DNA of 64,000 nucleotides from Vibrio sp. AND4 (GTDB taxonomy: Bacteria; Pseudomonadota; Gammaproteobacteria; Enterobacterales; Vibrionaceae). Location of the stretch: contig NZ_ABGR01000010.1 of assembly GCF_000171815.1 (NCBI RefSeq), positions 50,888-114,887 of the forward strand, written 5' to 3'. Shown piece after piece: positions 1 through 9,031 of the stretch. A program made the position numbers and the translations under genes. The first letter of the stretch is position 1. Every line of letters begins with the position of its first letter. Under the pieces are notes generated by a model, which saw only the letters and a list, made by a program, of their open reading frames with translations, was not told where the DNA came from and searched no databases.

Positions 1-310
1 TTTGTCATCCTAGCATTAAGGCTAGAACGAGTCATGGACATTAAGCTCGCCTATCATTCGGCAACAACACATTCCCCTTACAATTTACACCTTTTTCATC
101 AACTTAAGAAAACCTGTCTACAGCCAAAAATGAAAAGTAAGTTTGTAACAAACCCTAAACATCGGCAAAAACCCCATTAATTCAACGCTGAACCAGCGTT
201 TCATAAGGTATTTAAATCGTCGTGGATAATTTTATTAATTGTCAGGAAAGAAATTGCCATGTATACGTAAGTTCCGTTAAAAAATGTAATAACTACTATT
301 AGAAGAGCTT
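1..310. other. Upstream region of the POT transporter gene
   Basis: No gene is visible in these 310 bases and no partial reading frame enters from the left edge. One compact dyad is present at 184-200 (7-bp arms AACGCTG and CAGCGTT, 3-base loop). It is followed by TCATAAGG rather than a T run, so it is more likely a leader hairpin or operator than a terminator. The segment just before the transporter is AT-rich and probably holds its promoter, but I see no convincing -35/-10 pair. Confidence 0.4.
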
Positions 311-1699
311 ATGTCAAACCAACATCAATACTTTGGTCACCCACGTGGCTTGTTCTTATTGTTCGGTACAGAACTATGGGAACGCTTTTCTTACTACGCA
401 ATGCGCGCCATTCTAGTACTTTATCTTACTGACACAACAATGCACGGTGGTCTTGGCTGGTCGACTAAAGATGCTCTAGATCTTTACGGCATCTATACTG
501 GACTTGTCTATATCACACCACTTATTGGTGGTTACCTTGCAGATAACTACTTGGGTCAACGCCGCTCGATCCTTATCGGCGGTACGTTAATGGCAATTGG
601 CCAATTTACGCTAGCAATGCCAGCAGATGCCTTGGGACTTAGCTCTTTACACACTTTCTATCTCGGGCTCGCTCTGCTTATTTGCGGTAATGGTCTGTTT
701 AAGCCAAACATCTCTACTATGGTTGGTGACCTGTACAATGAAGGCGATAACCGCCGTGACGGTGCTTTCACTATCTTCTACATGGGTATTAACCTTGGTG
801 CGTTGATGGCTGGTGTTGTATCAGGTACGGTAACGAACGAATTTGGCTGGAAAGCAGGCTTCGTTGCAGCTGGTATTGGTATGCTTATTAGCCTTGTGAT
901 GCAAATAACAATGGCGCAATCATGGTTAGGTGATATTGGCCGCGAACCTGCAGCCAAGCGTGACCTAGCGCTTAAGCAATCTGCGAGAAAAGAACCACTG
1001 ACCAAAAAAGAAATTGACCGCATCAAGGTTATCCTTGTTATGAGCCTGTTTACTATCGTTTTCTGGGCAGGTTTCGAACAAGCTGGTGGTCTAATGAACA
1101 TCTACACGCAGCAATACACAGATCGTATGATTGGTAGTTTTGAAGTTCCTGCAGCGTGGTTTCAATCTCTGAATCCATTCTTCATTATTACTCTGGCACC
1201 TGTATTAGCCGTTCTATGGGTGAAACTGGGTAAACGCGAACCTAACTCACCGATGAAGTTTGCTTTCGCGATGTTTTTCCTAGCTCTAGGTTTCCTGTGT
1301 ATGGTTGGTGCCGTTATGGAACAAGGTGGCGACACTGCGGTTAAAACATCAATGCTATGGCTAGTCGGCGCATTCTTCTTCCACACGCTGGGCGAACTGT
1401 GTCTGTCTCCTATCGGCCTATCGTTAGTCACTAAACTCGCACCGCTGCGTCTTGCTTCACTTATGATGGGAGCATGGTTCGGCTGTAACGCGATTGCAAA
1501 CTACGTCGCAGGTTATGTTGGCTCTCACGTTGGTGAGTTGGGTGCACTGGCTATCTTCAGTGGTATCGCAGTAACAGCAACCCTATCTGGTGTGATTCTG
1601 TTGTTGTTCTCGAACAAACTTGTTCTTTGGATGCACGGAACAGCCAATACTCATAGCACCGCAGAACAAATTGAAGAGCAACAAACTCAAGTTGCTTAA
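311..1699 (+). CDS. POT/PTR family proton-coupled oligopeptide transporter (Dtp-like)
   Basis: This inner-membrane symporter of the POT/PTR (NRT1-PTR) branch of the major facilitator superfamily imports di- and tripeptides with protons. The N-terminus carries the family signature ELWERFSYYAMRAIL at about residues 21-35, where the ExxER motif couples protons. The FYMGINLGAL segment near residue 155 matches the second PTR signature. At 462 residues with about 12 to 14 hydrophobic segments it is full length for the bacterial family. A GAAGAG ribosome site lies a few bases before the ATG. It is monocistronic, followed by a strong terminator, and convergent with hemH. Exact substrate preference (DtpA, DtpB or DtpT type) cannot be read from the sequence. 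Confidence 0.9.
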   Translation: MSNQHQYFGHPRGLFLLFGTELWERFSYYAMRAILVLYLTDTTMHGGLGWSTKDALDLYGIYTGLVYITPLIGGYLADNYLGQRRSILIGGTLMAIGQFTLAMPADALGLSSLHTFYLGLALLICGNGLFKPNISTMVGDLYNEGDNRRDGAFTIFYMGINLGALMAGVVSGTVTNEFGWKAGFVAAGIGMLISLVMQITMAQSWLGDIGREPAAKRDLALKQSARKEPLTKKEIDRIKVILVMSLFTIVFWAGFEQAGGLMNIYTQQYTDRMIGSFEVPAAWFQSLNPFFIITLAPVLAVLWVKLGKREPNSPMKFAFAMFFLALGFLCMVGAVMEQGGDTAVKTSMLWLVGAFFFHTLGELCLSPIGLSLVTKLAPLRLASLMMGAWFGCNAIANYVAGYVGSHVGELGALAIFSGIAVTATLSGVILLLFSNKLVLWMHGTANTHSTAEQIEEQQTQVA

Positions 1700-1715
1700 T
1701 TCAAAATGTAAGCAA

Positions 1716-1749
1716 AAAAGAGGGCCGCAATCGCGACCCTCTTTTATTT
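1716..1749 (+). terminator. Rho-independent terminator of the POT transporter gene
   Basis: Nine-base-pair stem aaaagaggg (1716-1724) and ccctctttt (1737-1745) around a GC-containing loop, followed by a T-rich tail. It lies 17 bases after the stop codon. Confidence 0.9.
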
Positions 1750-1754
1750 TCTGA

Positions 1755-1785
1755 CCCCGAAACTACCACGTAGATGGTTTCGGGG
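1755..1785. terminator. Stem-loop at the 3' end of hemH
   Basis: Nine-base-pair perfect stem CCCCGAAAC (1755-1763) and GTTTCGGGG (1777-1785), directly after the hemH stop on the minus strand. There is no clean T run on either side, so termination is uncertain. It may protect the 3' end or act with the neighbouring bidirectional terminator. Confidence 0.5.
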
Positions 1786-1791
1786 GTTGGT

Positions 1792-2757
1792 TTAAAGCTT
1801 AGAGCGAACCAGTTCAACCATCATCTCAATGTGCTGATCATTGTCATTCAAGCAAGGAATGTAGCTAAAGCTCTCACCGCCGGCTTCTAGGTAAATCTCG
1901 CGGCACTCTTCTGAAATTTCTTCCAGCGTTTCCAAACAGTCTGACGAGAAAGCTGGCGTAATCACGTTCAACTTCCTCTTACCTTGACTTGGAAGTACCT
2001 CTAACGTCTTGTCCGTATATGGCTGTAGCCACTCTTCACGACCAAAGCGTGACTGATATGTCATGCCCATTTGCGCTTCAGTCAGCCCTAACTCTTCACC
2101 AAGTAAACGAGTCGTCTCTTCACAATGCTTAGGGTAAATATCACCATTGTCTGCATAGCGCTGAGGAATACCGTGGTAAGAGCAAAGCAGGTAATCGCCC
2201 TGACCGTGCTCCGCCCAGTGGTCACGGACCGATTGAGCAAGTGCAGCGATGTACTTGGGATGATTGTGGTAGTCACGAATGAAACTGAATCCTGGCATTA
2301 CCGGCATCTTTTTGAATGCTTTCGTTATACCATCAGAGACTGCGGCTGTCGTTGTACCTGAGTATTGCGGGTAAAGCGGCAGTACAATCACCTCCTCTAC
2401 GCCTTGTGCTTGCAGCGCTTCAAAACCTGACTGCAAACTTGGGTTGCCATACGTCATACCTAATTCAACTGGCATATTCAGCGCCACGGCGAGCTTCTGA
2501 GCTTGTTGTTTTGAATACACCATCAGCGGAGAGCCCTCTTCCATCCAGACGGACTGGTACAGCTTGGCGACCTTGGGTGAGCGAATTGGCAAAATGATAC
2601 CGTGAAGAATCGGACACCACAGCCAACGAGTCATATCAACGACACGATGATCATGCAGAAACTGACTAAGAAAGCGTTTGACGGCTGGTGCGGTAGGATC
2701 ATCAGGCGTACCTAAATTAACCAATAACACGCCCTGTTTGTTATTGTTGTTTTTCAT
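1792..2757 (-). CDS. hemH: Ferrochelatase
   Basis: HemH inserts ferrous iron into protoporphyrin IX, the last step of protoheme synthesis, at the cytoplasmic face of the inner membrane. The N-terminus has the family start [13 protein letters not shown] (residues 9-21), and the metal-binding histidine is in [12 protein letters not shown] (His about 195). The conserved [13 protein letters not shown] block and C-terminal [12 protein letters not shown] block (acidic catalytic residues) are both present. Length 321 residues is typical. It is transcribed leftward downstream of adk but separated from it by a terminator, so it probably has its own promoter in 2758-2830. The hemH-adk-htpG grouping is shared with other gammaproteobacteria. 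Confidence 0.96.
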   Translation of the reverse strand: MKNNNNKQGVLLVNLGTPDDPTAPAVKRFLSQFLHDHRVVDMTRWLWCPILHGIILPIRSPKVAKLYQSVWMEEGSPLMVYSKQQAQKLAVALNMPVELGMTYGNPSLQSGFEALQAQGVEEVIVLPLYPQYSGTTTAAVSDGITKAFKKMPVMPGFSFIRDYHNHPKYIAALAQSVRDHWAEHGQGDYLLCSYHGIPQRYADNGDIYPKHCEETTRLLGEELGLTEAQMGMTYQSRFGREEWLQPYTDKTLEVLPSQGKRKLNVITPAFSSDCLETLEEISEECREIYLEAGGESFSYIPCLNDNDQHIEMMVELVRSKL

Positions 2758-2830
2758 AACATACTACTCATGGTGAACAGCTTGCTTCATACGGTAACAC
2801 GAACCTCATGGTTCATCGTACTTACAGGCA

Positions 2831-2863
2831 AAATAAAAAAGCGACCCAGTGGTCGCTTTAAAA
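2831..2863 (-). terminator. Rho-independent terminator of adk
   Basis: Stem aaagcgacc (2838-2846) and ggtcgcttt (2851-2859) with loop cagt. Read on the minus strand it ends in a run of T. It lies 34 bases beyond the adk stop. Confidence 0.9.
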
Positions 2864-2896
2864 TATATCAAAAGATTAAATTTTGCCGTTAGCAAA

Positions 2897-3817
<921 letters not shown>

Positions 3818-3845
3818 AAAAGCTCGCATTTGGCGAGCTTTTTGT
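3818..3845 (-). terminator. Terminator of htpG (bidirectional form)
   Basis: Ten-base-pair stem aaaagctcgc (3818-3827) and gcgagctttt (3833-3842) with T runs on both sides, 16 bases beyond the htpG stop. Confidence 0.92.
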
Positions 3846-3858
3846 CGTTGTTTGGTTG

Positions 3859-5763
3859 TTAGGCTTTAGTTAAAAGCTTGTTTATGGCACCAACGAATTG
3901 AGAAGGGTCTTCCATCGATCCACGTTCAGCGAGCATTGCCTGGCCGAGTAGCACTTCTACCCAGCGACCAAACGCTTCTTCGTCTGCTTCATCCGCCATG
4001 CGCTTCACTAACTCATGCTCCGGGTTAATTTCGAAGATGTACTTAACCTCTGGTACTGCTTGGCCTGCCGCTTCAAGAAGCTTCGCCATTTGCGTCCCCA
4101 TTTCGAAATCATCCGTCACCACAACCGCTGGTGTCGTTGCGAGTTTAAAGGTGGTGCGAACTTCTTTCACACGGTCCCCAAGGTATGACTGAGTGCGCTC
4201 CACAACAGACTTGAACTCTTGTTCCGTTTCTTTCTGCTTTTCTTTTTCCGTATCGTCTTCAAAGTTGCTGAGATCTAAGCCAGATTTAGTGATCGATTGG
4301 AACGTTTTTCCATCAAATTCAGTTAGGTAGCTCATCAACCACTCATCAATTCGATCGAACATCAAAATAACTTCAATGCCTTTCGCTTTGAACTGCTCTA
4401 GGTGAGGGCTATTCTTCGCCGCTGCATAGCTGTCTGCGGTTAGGAAGTAGATCTTATCTTGGCCTTCCTTCATGCGCTCAATGTAAGAAGCTAAACCAAC
4501 GGTTTGTTGTGCAGAATCCACTTCAGTAGACGCGAAACGCAATAGACCAGCCACTTTCTCTTTGTTAGCCATGTCCTCTGCAACGCCTTCCTTCATGACT
4601 AGGCCAAACTCTTTCCAGAACGATTGGTATTTCTCTTCATCGTTCTTCGCCATACGCTCAAGCATAGTAAGCACGCGCTTGGTACAAGCGTTACGTAGCG
4701 ACTGAGTGACCTTGTTGTCTTGTAGGATTTCACGCGATACGTTCAAAGGTAAATCATTTGAATCAATTAGGCCACGGACAAAACGCAAGTACGACGGCAT
4801 AAACTGTTCCGCGTCATCCATAATAAAGACACGTTGAACGTACAGCTTTAGACCCGACTTATGGTCACGATTCATCATATCCCAAGGCGCTTTAGCTGGA
4901 ATATAAAGCAGACTGGTGTAGTCGTTTTTACCCTCTACACGGTTATGACTCCAAGTAAGAGGATCTGCAAAGTCGTGAGATACATGTTTGTAGAACTCTT
5001 GATACTCTTCTTCCGAGATATCTGATTTGTTGCGCGTCCAAAGTGCTTGCGCTTTATTAATCTGCTCCCACTTCTTCTCACCCGTTTCTTTACCCTCGTC
5101 ATCACGAACCGCGGTTTGGATAGATACAGGGATACCGATATGGTCAGAGTATTTGCTGATCACATCACGTAGACGCCATTCATTTAGGAATTCTTTGCCC
5201 TCTTCACGCATGTGAAGCACGATGTCGGTGCCGCGAGAGTCTTTAGTAATAGTCTCTATCGTGTAATCACCTTCGCCAGCAGAGTGCCATTGCACTGCTT
5301 CACCAGCGGTTAGGCCCGCAGCACGAGTGCGAACCGTAACGGCATCCGCAACAATGAAAGCTGAGTAGAAGCCCACACCAAACTGGCCGATAAGTTGAGA
5401 ATCTTTACTTTGCTCATCTGACAGCTTTGAGAAAAATTCTGCTGTCCCTGACTTTGCGATCGTACCCAAATGCTCGATCACATCATCACGGCTCATGCCG
5501 ATGCCGTTATCAGAAATGGTTAATGTGTTCGCGCTTTCATCAAACGCTAGCTTCACTCCAAGTTCCGCGTTGCCCTCATACAAATCTGAGTTAGATAGCG
5601 CTTGAAAACGAAGTTTATCTGAGGCGTCAGATGCGTTTGAAATCAGCTCGCGCAGAAAAATCTCTTTGTTAGAATAAAGAGAATGAATCATCAGGTGAAG
5701 TAGCTGTTTTACTTCTGATTGAAAGCCACGAGTTTCTTTGTTTTGAGATACGGTTTCGCTCAT
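3859..5763 (-). CDS. htpG: Molecular chaperone HtpG (Hsp90)
   Basis: HtpG is the bacterial Hsp90, a cytosolic dimeric ATP-driven chaperone. The N-terminal GHKL ATPase shows [12 protein letters not shown] near residue 35, DNGIGM near 90 and [11 protein letters not shown] near 125. The middle domain has the conserved ASD and VFIMDD blocks, and the C-terminus is the dimerisation domain. The 634-residue length is standard. A GGAGCAAAC ribosome site precedes the ATG. The gene diverges from toxR across about 270 bases and has a good heat-shock promoter upstream, so sigma-32 control is likely. Confidence 0.97.
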   Translation of the reverse strand: MSETVSQNKETRGFQSEVKQLLHLMIHSLYSNKEIFLRELISNASDASDKLRFQALSNSDLYEGNAELGVKLAFDESANTLTISDNGIGMSRDDVIEHLGTIAKSGTAEFFSKLSDEQSKDSQLIGQFGVGFYSAFIVADAVTVRTRAAGLTAGEAVQWHSAGEGDYTIETITKDSRGTDIVLHMREEGKEFLNEWRLRDVISKYSDHIGIPVSIQTAVRDDEGKETGEKKWEQINKAQALWTRNKSDISEEEYQEFYKHVSHDFADPLTWSHNRVEGKNDYTSLLYIPAKAPWDMMNRDHKSGLKLYVQRVFIMDDAEQFMPSYLRFVRGLIDSNDLPLNVSREILQDNKVTQSLRNACTKRVLTMLERMAKNDEEKYQSFWKEFGLVMKEGVAEDMANKEKVAGLLRFASTEVDSAQQTVGLASYIERMKEGQDKIYFLTADSYAAAKNSPHLEQFKAKGIEVILMFDRIDEWLMSYLTEFDGKTFQSITKSGLDLSNFEDDTEKEKQKETEQEFKSVVERTQSYLGDRVKEVRTTFKLATTPAVVVTDDFEMGTQMAKLLEAAGQAVPEVKYIFEINPEHELVKRMADEADEEAFGRWVEVLLGQAMLAERGSMEDPSQFVGAINKLLTKA

Positions 5764-5818
5764 GTTTGCTCCATAACATCTAAACTAAAAATAGACTTTT
5801 AATGACAAAGCCCTAACC

Positions 5819-5837
5819 GCCGCCTCATAAAAGCGGC
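5819..5837 (-). promoter_or_regulatory. Hairpin in the htpG 5' leader
   Basis: Five-base GC stem gccgc (5819-5823) and gcggc (5833-5837) lies between the predicted sigma-32 promoter and the htpG start. It would be part of the mRNA leader. Role unknown. Confidence 0.35.
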
Positions 5838-5856
5838 ATGACCAATATGACAACTA

Positions 5857-5884
5857 ACATGAGGCTGACAATTGTAAATTCAAG
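5857..5884 (-). promoter_or_regulatory. Sigma-32 promoter of htpG
   Basis: On the minus strand, CTTGAA (5884-5879), a 14-base spacer, then CCTCATGT (5864-5857) match the sigma-32 consensus CTTGAA / CCCCATNT with one mismatch. It is about 95 bases upstream of the htpG start. Heat-shock control of htpG is established in enteric bacteria; here it is inferred from the motif. Confidence 0.75.
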
Positions 5885-5953
5885 GTCAATATTGCTAAAA
5901 ACGGTGTTTTTTTAGAAAAATTTAATTATCCTACATCCCTAAAAGTATCTAAA

Positions 5954-5966
5954 ACGTGGCACACGT
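5954..5966. promoter_or_regulatory. ACGT-type dyad upstream of toxR
   Basis: The perfect dyad ACGTG-GCA-CACGT lies about 40 bases upstream of the toxR -10 element. A GTATAC and two further ACGT cores (around 5977-5990) follow it. It could be an operator for the divergent htpG/toxR region. The binding protein is unknown. Confidence 0.35.
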
Positions 5967-6001
5967 CTTTTTGTATACGTTTTTTACGTAACGCAAATCG
6001 C

Positions 6002-6007
6002 TATAAT
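6002..6007 (+). promoter_or_regulatory. Putative -10 element of toxR
   Basis: A consensus TATAAT lies 30 bases before the toxR start codon. The matching -35 position is T-rich and not close to TTGACA, which suggests a promoter that is weak or needs an activator. Confidence 0.5.
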
Positions 6008-6036
6008 TACAGAATCATCCATCTAAGAAGAAATAA

Positions 6037-6912
6037 ATGACTAACATAGGCACTAAATTTCTGCTTGCTCAAAGATTCGTCTTTGACCCAAATAGTAATT
6101 CGCTCGCTGACCAGAAAAATGGCAACGAAGTTGTACGACTAGGCAGCAACGAAAGTCGCATTCTCCTCATGTTGGCAGAAAGGCCTAGCGACGTGATATC
6201 ACGTAACGAACTGCATGAGTTTGTTTGGCGTGAACAAGGCTTTGAAGTGGATGATTCGAGCTTAACTCAAGCGATTTCGACGCTACGTAAAATGTTGAAG
6301 GACTCCACCAAGTCACCAGAGTTTGTGAAAACCGTACCAAAACGCGGCTACCAACTGATCTGTTCTGTTGAACGCTTAAGCCCACTTTCTTCTGACTTCA
6401 ATCCTGATATTGATGAGCAAGAAGAAAACGAAGCGCCAGTGGTTGATTTGGAGCAGTTTGCTGAAGCGACGGCAGACACACCAGAAAAAACGGCCCCTGA
6501 GGCGGTAAGTCCAGCTGAAAAACCAGAGACAACGCCAGCACCTGCGCAGAAAGAGGTGAACTGGTTATCCCGTATTTTGATTGTGGCGGCTTTGCTACTA
6601 CCAGTGTGTGTGCTGATGCTGACTAACCCAGCGGAGTCTAAATTCCGTCAAATTGGCGAGTATCACAATGTCACAGTAAAAACGCCAATGAACCACCCTC
6701 AGTTAAATCATTGGATGCCATCAATTGAGCAATGCATCAAGCGCTTTGTTGAACGACACGAAGATAGCTCTTCTCCAGTCGAAGTTATCGCGACAGGAGG
6801 TCAAAACAACCAATTGATTCTTAACTACATCCACGATAGCGACCATTCATACGAAAATGTAACGCTGCGTATTTTTGCTGATCGTAATGACCCAACCGAC
6901 ATCTGCAATTAA
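6037..6912 (+). CDS. toxR: Transmembrane transcriptional regulator ToxR
   Basis: ToxR is an inner-membrane one-component regulator that binds DNA with a cytoplasmic winged helix. In vibrios it controls outer-membrane porins and host-associated genes. Residues about 35-110 are the OmpR-type wHTH (SNESRILLML through VKTVPKRGYQL). Residues about 115-175 form a variable Pro/Glu-rich linker. A single membrane span follows W176 (about 179-197). The periplasmic domain keeps two cysteines, C233 and C290, which in V. cholerae ToxR form a disulfide. Length is 291 residues. toxS begins 12 bases downstream. The DNA-binding domain is the conserved part; the linker is species-specific and useful for typing. 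Confidence 0.97.
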   Translation: MTNIGTKFLLAQRFVFDPNSNSLADQKNGNEVVRLGSNESRILLMLAERPSDVISRNELHEFVWREQGFEVDDSSLTQAISTLRKMLKDSTKSPEFVKTVPKRGYQLICSVERLSPLSSDFNPDIDEQEENEAPVVDLEQFAEATADTPEKTAPEAVSPAEKPETTPAPAQKEVNWLSRILIVAALLLPVCVLMLTNPAESKFRQIGEYHNVTVKTPMNHPQLNHWMPSIEQCIKRFVERHEDSSSPVEVIATGGQNNQLILNYIHDSDHSYENVTLRIFADRNDPTDICN

Positions 6913-6923
6913 GGTAGGCTGAA

Positions 6924-7439
6924 ATGAAGATTAAAGTAGCATCAGCGGTTTTGGCCGTGTCCATCCTTTTCAGTAGTTGGTTGTACTGGGGCAGTGACCT
7001 AAAAATAAAACAGGTCCTGACTTCAAATGAATGGCAATCAACCATGGAGACGCTCATCTCCTATCCCTTGCCTGGCGATACCGTCGGTCCATTACGTAAG
7101 GTCAATGTAGAGTCGAATGTTAAGTACCTACCTAACGGTGATTACATCCGTGTGGCAAACATTCGTTTATTTGCGCAAGACTCAAATACGGAATCTACCA
7201 TCAATATCTCTGAAAAAGGCCGATGGGAAGTGAGTGATAATTACTTACTGGTTTCACCTTCCGAGTTCAAAGATATCTCAGCATCACAGTCAAAAGATTT
7301 CTCTGAATCACAACTCGGTCTCATCACACAAATCTTTAAGTTGGATGCAGAACAAAGCCGCCGTATTGACGTAGTGAACGAGAAAACACTGCTACTGACT
7401 AGCCTGAACCACGGCTCTACGGTACTGTTTAGAAACTGA
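6924..7439 (+). CDS. toxS: ToxS, periplasmic partner of ToxR
   Basis: ToxS is a membrane-anchored periplasmic protein that stabilises ToxR and promotes its activity. One N-terminal hydrophobic anchor (about residues 5-22) precedes a 150-residue periplasmic domain. In V. cholerae and V. parahaemolyticus the ToxRS periplasmic complex senses bile salts; the same role here is inferred from homology. The 171-residue length is typical. It starts 12 bases after toxR, so the two are co-transcribed, and a terminator follows the stop at once. Confidence 0.95.
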   Translation: MKIKVASAVLAVSILFSSWLYWGSDLKIKQVLTSNEWQSTMETLISYPLPGDTVGPLRKVNVESNVKYLPNGDYIRVANIRLFAQDSNTESTINISEKGRWEVSDNYLLVSPSEFKDISASQSKDFSESQLGLITQIFKLDAEQSRRIDVVNEKTLLLTSLNHGSTVLFRN

Positions 7440-7450
7440 TTTAGATTCAA

Positions 7451-7481
7451 TAATAAGGGGCCTGATGGCCCTTTATTTTTT
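7451..7481 (+). terminator. Rho-independent terminator of toxRS
   Basis: GC-rich stem aaggggcc / ggcccttt with loop tgat, followed by a T-rich tail ending in TTTTTT. It starts 12 bases after the toxS stop. Confidence 0.9.
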
Positions 7482-7574
7482 CGCCAAGGATTGCTAGATA
7501 CATTCACACTCTTCTTGGGTTCGCTCGTTGCAAATACACTCGCTTCTCTAATGTCTACAGTAAGGAAATGAGAA

Positions 7575-7853
7575 ATGGATAAAGCCATGATAAACATACA
7601 CTACTGTCGTCAGTGCAATTGGATGTTACGTTCTACTTGGCTATCGCAAGAGCTACTCCATACGTTTAGCGAAGAGATTGAAAGCATCAGTTTGTATCCT
7701 GACACTGGCGGTCGTTTTGAGATTTTTTGTAATGGCACTCAAATTTGGGAACGAAAAAAAGACGGCGGCTTTCCTGAAGCTAAAGTTCTTAAGCAACGGG
7801 TGAGAGACATCATAGATCCAGAGCGCGATTTAGGTCACTCAGATACAAAATAG
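7575..7853 (+). CDS. SelT/SelW/SelH family (Rdx) thioredoxin-like protein
   Basis: A small cytosolic protein of the selenoprotein-W-like Rdx family. Its redox motif CRQC (C11, C14 from the first ATG) sits at the end of the first beta strand, and the family hallmark GGFPEAKVLKQRVRDII is at the C-terminus. Members are thought to be thiol-based redox proteins but the substrate is unknown. Both motif positions are Cys, with no selenocysteine. The start at 7575 is supported by the purine-rich AAGGAAATGAGA just upstream. An internal ATG at 7587 would shorten it by four residues. It is a single gene with its own terminator, shared with convergent yfcE. Confidence 0.88.
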   Translation: MDKAMINIHYCRQCNWMLRSTWLSQELLHTFSEEIESISLYPDTGGRFEIFCNGTQIWERKKDGGFPEAKVLKQRVRDIIDPERDLGHSDTK

Positions 7854-7878
7854 GGAGCGATTGGCTCCCTATTATTTT
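7849..7878. terminator. Bidirectional terminator between the SelW-like gene and yfcE
   Basis: Ten-base-pair stem aatagggagc (7849-7858) and gctccctatt (7864-7873). T-rich tails occur in both directions, suiting two convergent genes. Confidence 0.88.
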
Positions 7879-7899
7879 ATCTGCTCCGTGACTCGTCGA

Positions 7900-8445
7900 C
7901 TAAATTGTTGTTTGAGCCAACACTTCCCCTTCCGGAGTTTGCACCTTTAATGTGTTGCCTTCCATTACACCGTAGCTTGGTGACAAACCATTTCTCGGAA
8001 AAGTCATCGAACCGGGATTAAAAATGATCACGCCATCTTGAACCTCTGCCACTGGAACATGAGTATGACCATGGGCAATGATGTCACCTTCACGCAGTGG
8101 TGGGCGTTTTGAACTATTGTACAGGTGTCCATGTGTGAGAAATAGACGCTTTCCTGACTCGAGTAAGATCCATGCATAATCCATCATCATCGGGAAATTC
8201 AACAACATTTGGTCAACTTCACTGTCACAATTACCACGAACCGCAATAATCTGATCCTTGTATTGGTTAAGTAACCCGGCCACTTTCGGCGGGTTGTAAC
8301 CTTCTGGGATTGGGTTTCTTGGCCCGTGGTTGAGCGTATCCCCCAATAAGATCAGGTGATCGGCACCGGTGGCCAAGTAAAGCTTAATGGTTTCTTCGGT
8401 TGCGGGCAAAGAACCGTGCAAGTCTGAGGCAAAAAATAGTTTCAC
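7900..8445 (-). CDS. yfcE: YfcE-type phosphodiesterase
   Basis: A calcineurin-like metallophosphoesterase of the YfcE/MJ0936 group. The E. coli enzyme hydrolyses phosphodiester substrates with Mn2+; the physiological substrate is unknown. All metal-ligand motifs are present: SDLHG near residue 7, GDTLNHGPRN near 35, RGNCDSE near 70, LTHGHLY near 103 and GHTHVP near 126. Length is 181 residues. The start is GTG at 8445-8443, preceded by AGGAG. An ATG five bases upstream is out of frame and reads only two codons before TGA, overlapping the GTG. The cheaper reading is a GTG start, but the overlap could tune initiation. Confidence 0.92.
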   Translation of the reverse strand: MKLFFASDLHGSLPATEETIKLYLATGADHLILLGDTLNHGPRNPIPEGYNPPKVAGLLNQYKDQIIAVRGNCDSEVDQMLLNFPMMMDYAWILLESGKRLFLTHGHLYNSSKRPPLREGDIIAHGHTHVPVAEVQDGVIIFNPGSMTFPRNGLSPSYGVMEGNTLKVQTPEGEVLAQTTI

Positions 8446-8513
8446 GACATGGTCTCCTCATAAAGTATGAGGTTATTCTACGGCATTCCTATCGAAGCTC
8501 AACCCAAGCGCCT

Positions 8514-8723
8514 TTAATGGCTGCGCAACATTTCCACCAGCATTGGGATGAGATAGAACCAGGCAACATAAGCGGCACCCGCCAAAACAATACTCCAAAA
8601 GATGAAAGACAAAAATTTCGACTTGGCTAAATGATTGAGCGGATCAGGCTCTCCACATCCCGGACAAGTATGAGCTCGTTTTGAAATTTGTTTTTCGCAA
8701 ACAGGACAAGCAACTAGTGGCAT
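8514..8723 (-). CDS. Small zinc-ribbon membrane protein
   Basis: A 69-residue protein with two CxxC pairs, CPVC (7-10) and CPGC (18-21 approx.), forming a zinc ribbon. A single predicted membrane helix (about residues 38-62) follows, with a short C-terminal tail. Domain order suggests an N-terminal cytosolic ribbon anchored in the inner membrane. A GAGGA ribosome site lies upstream of the ATG. Proteins of this build are common and uncharacterised, and I do not know its role. It lies head-to-tail with yfcE, separated by 68 bases, so they may be co-transcribed. Confidence 0.75.
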   Translation of the reverse strand: MPLVACPVCEKQISKRAHTCPGCGEPDPLNHLAKSKFLSFIFWSIVLAGAAYVAWFYLIPMLVEMLRSH

Positions 8724-8994
8724 TACAACATTTCCTCAATTATTCTTTAATTGTCAAAGAATAAGCCTCAGATTACAGATATGCAATTGCACGATTTGAG
8801 AAGTCGACAAATTCAACAATAAATAATTCAGCGCTAGCTATCAGCAATACTCAAAACCTAATCACACTTTATTGACCTTATACGCACTGCGAATTTGACA
8901 ACAATGAATGAGAAAACGCTTCTAACTCCTTAGGAAATAATAATAAAATCGAGTTTGCGAGCCATTGGAATGATCATGCAGGGCGGTTAACGGC
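8724..8994. other. Divergent intergenic region between the zinc-ribbon gene and yfcH
   Basis: An AT-rich segment of about 270 bases with no reading frame that looks coding. It must hold the promoter of the zinc-ribbon gene on the minus strand and the upstream region of yfcH. No repeat or hairpin stands out. Confidence 0.4.
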
Positions 8995-9000
8995 TATAAT
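8995..9000 (+). promoter_or_regulatory. -10 element of yfcH
   Basis: A consensus TATAAT lies 31 bases before the ATG at 9032. It overlaps the more upstream in-frame ATG at 8999, which therefore would not be in the transcript and cannot be the start. The -35 position is weak. Confidence 0.6.
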
Positions 9001-9031
9001 GTCGGAATGGTTTTATACTCAAGGGGATGAC

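Noticed and set aside
8999..9031. Upstream ATG of yfcH
   Set aside because: It overlaps the consensus -10 element, so it cannot be in the transcript; the ATG at 9032 has a proper ribosome site.
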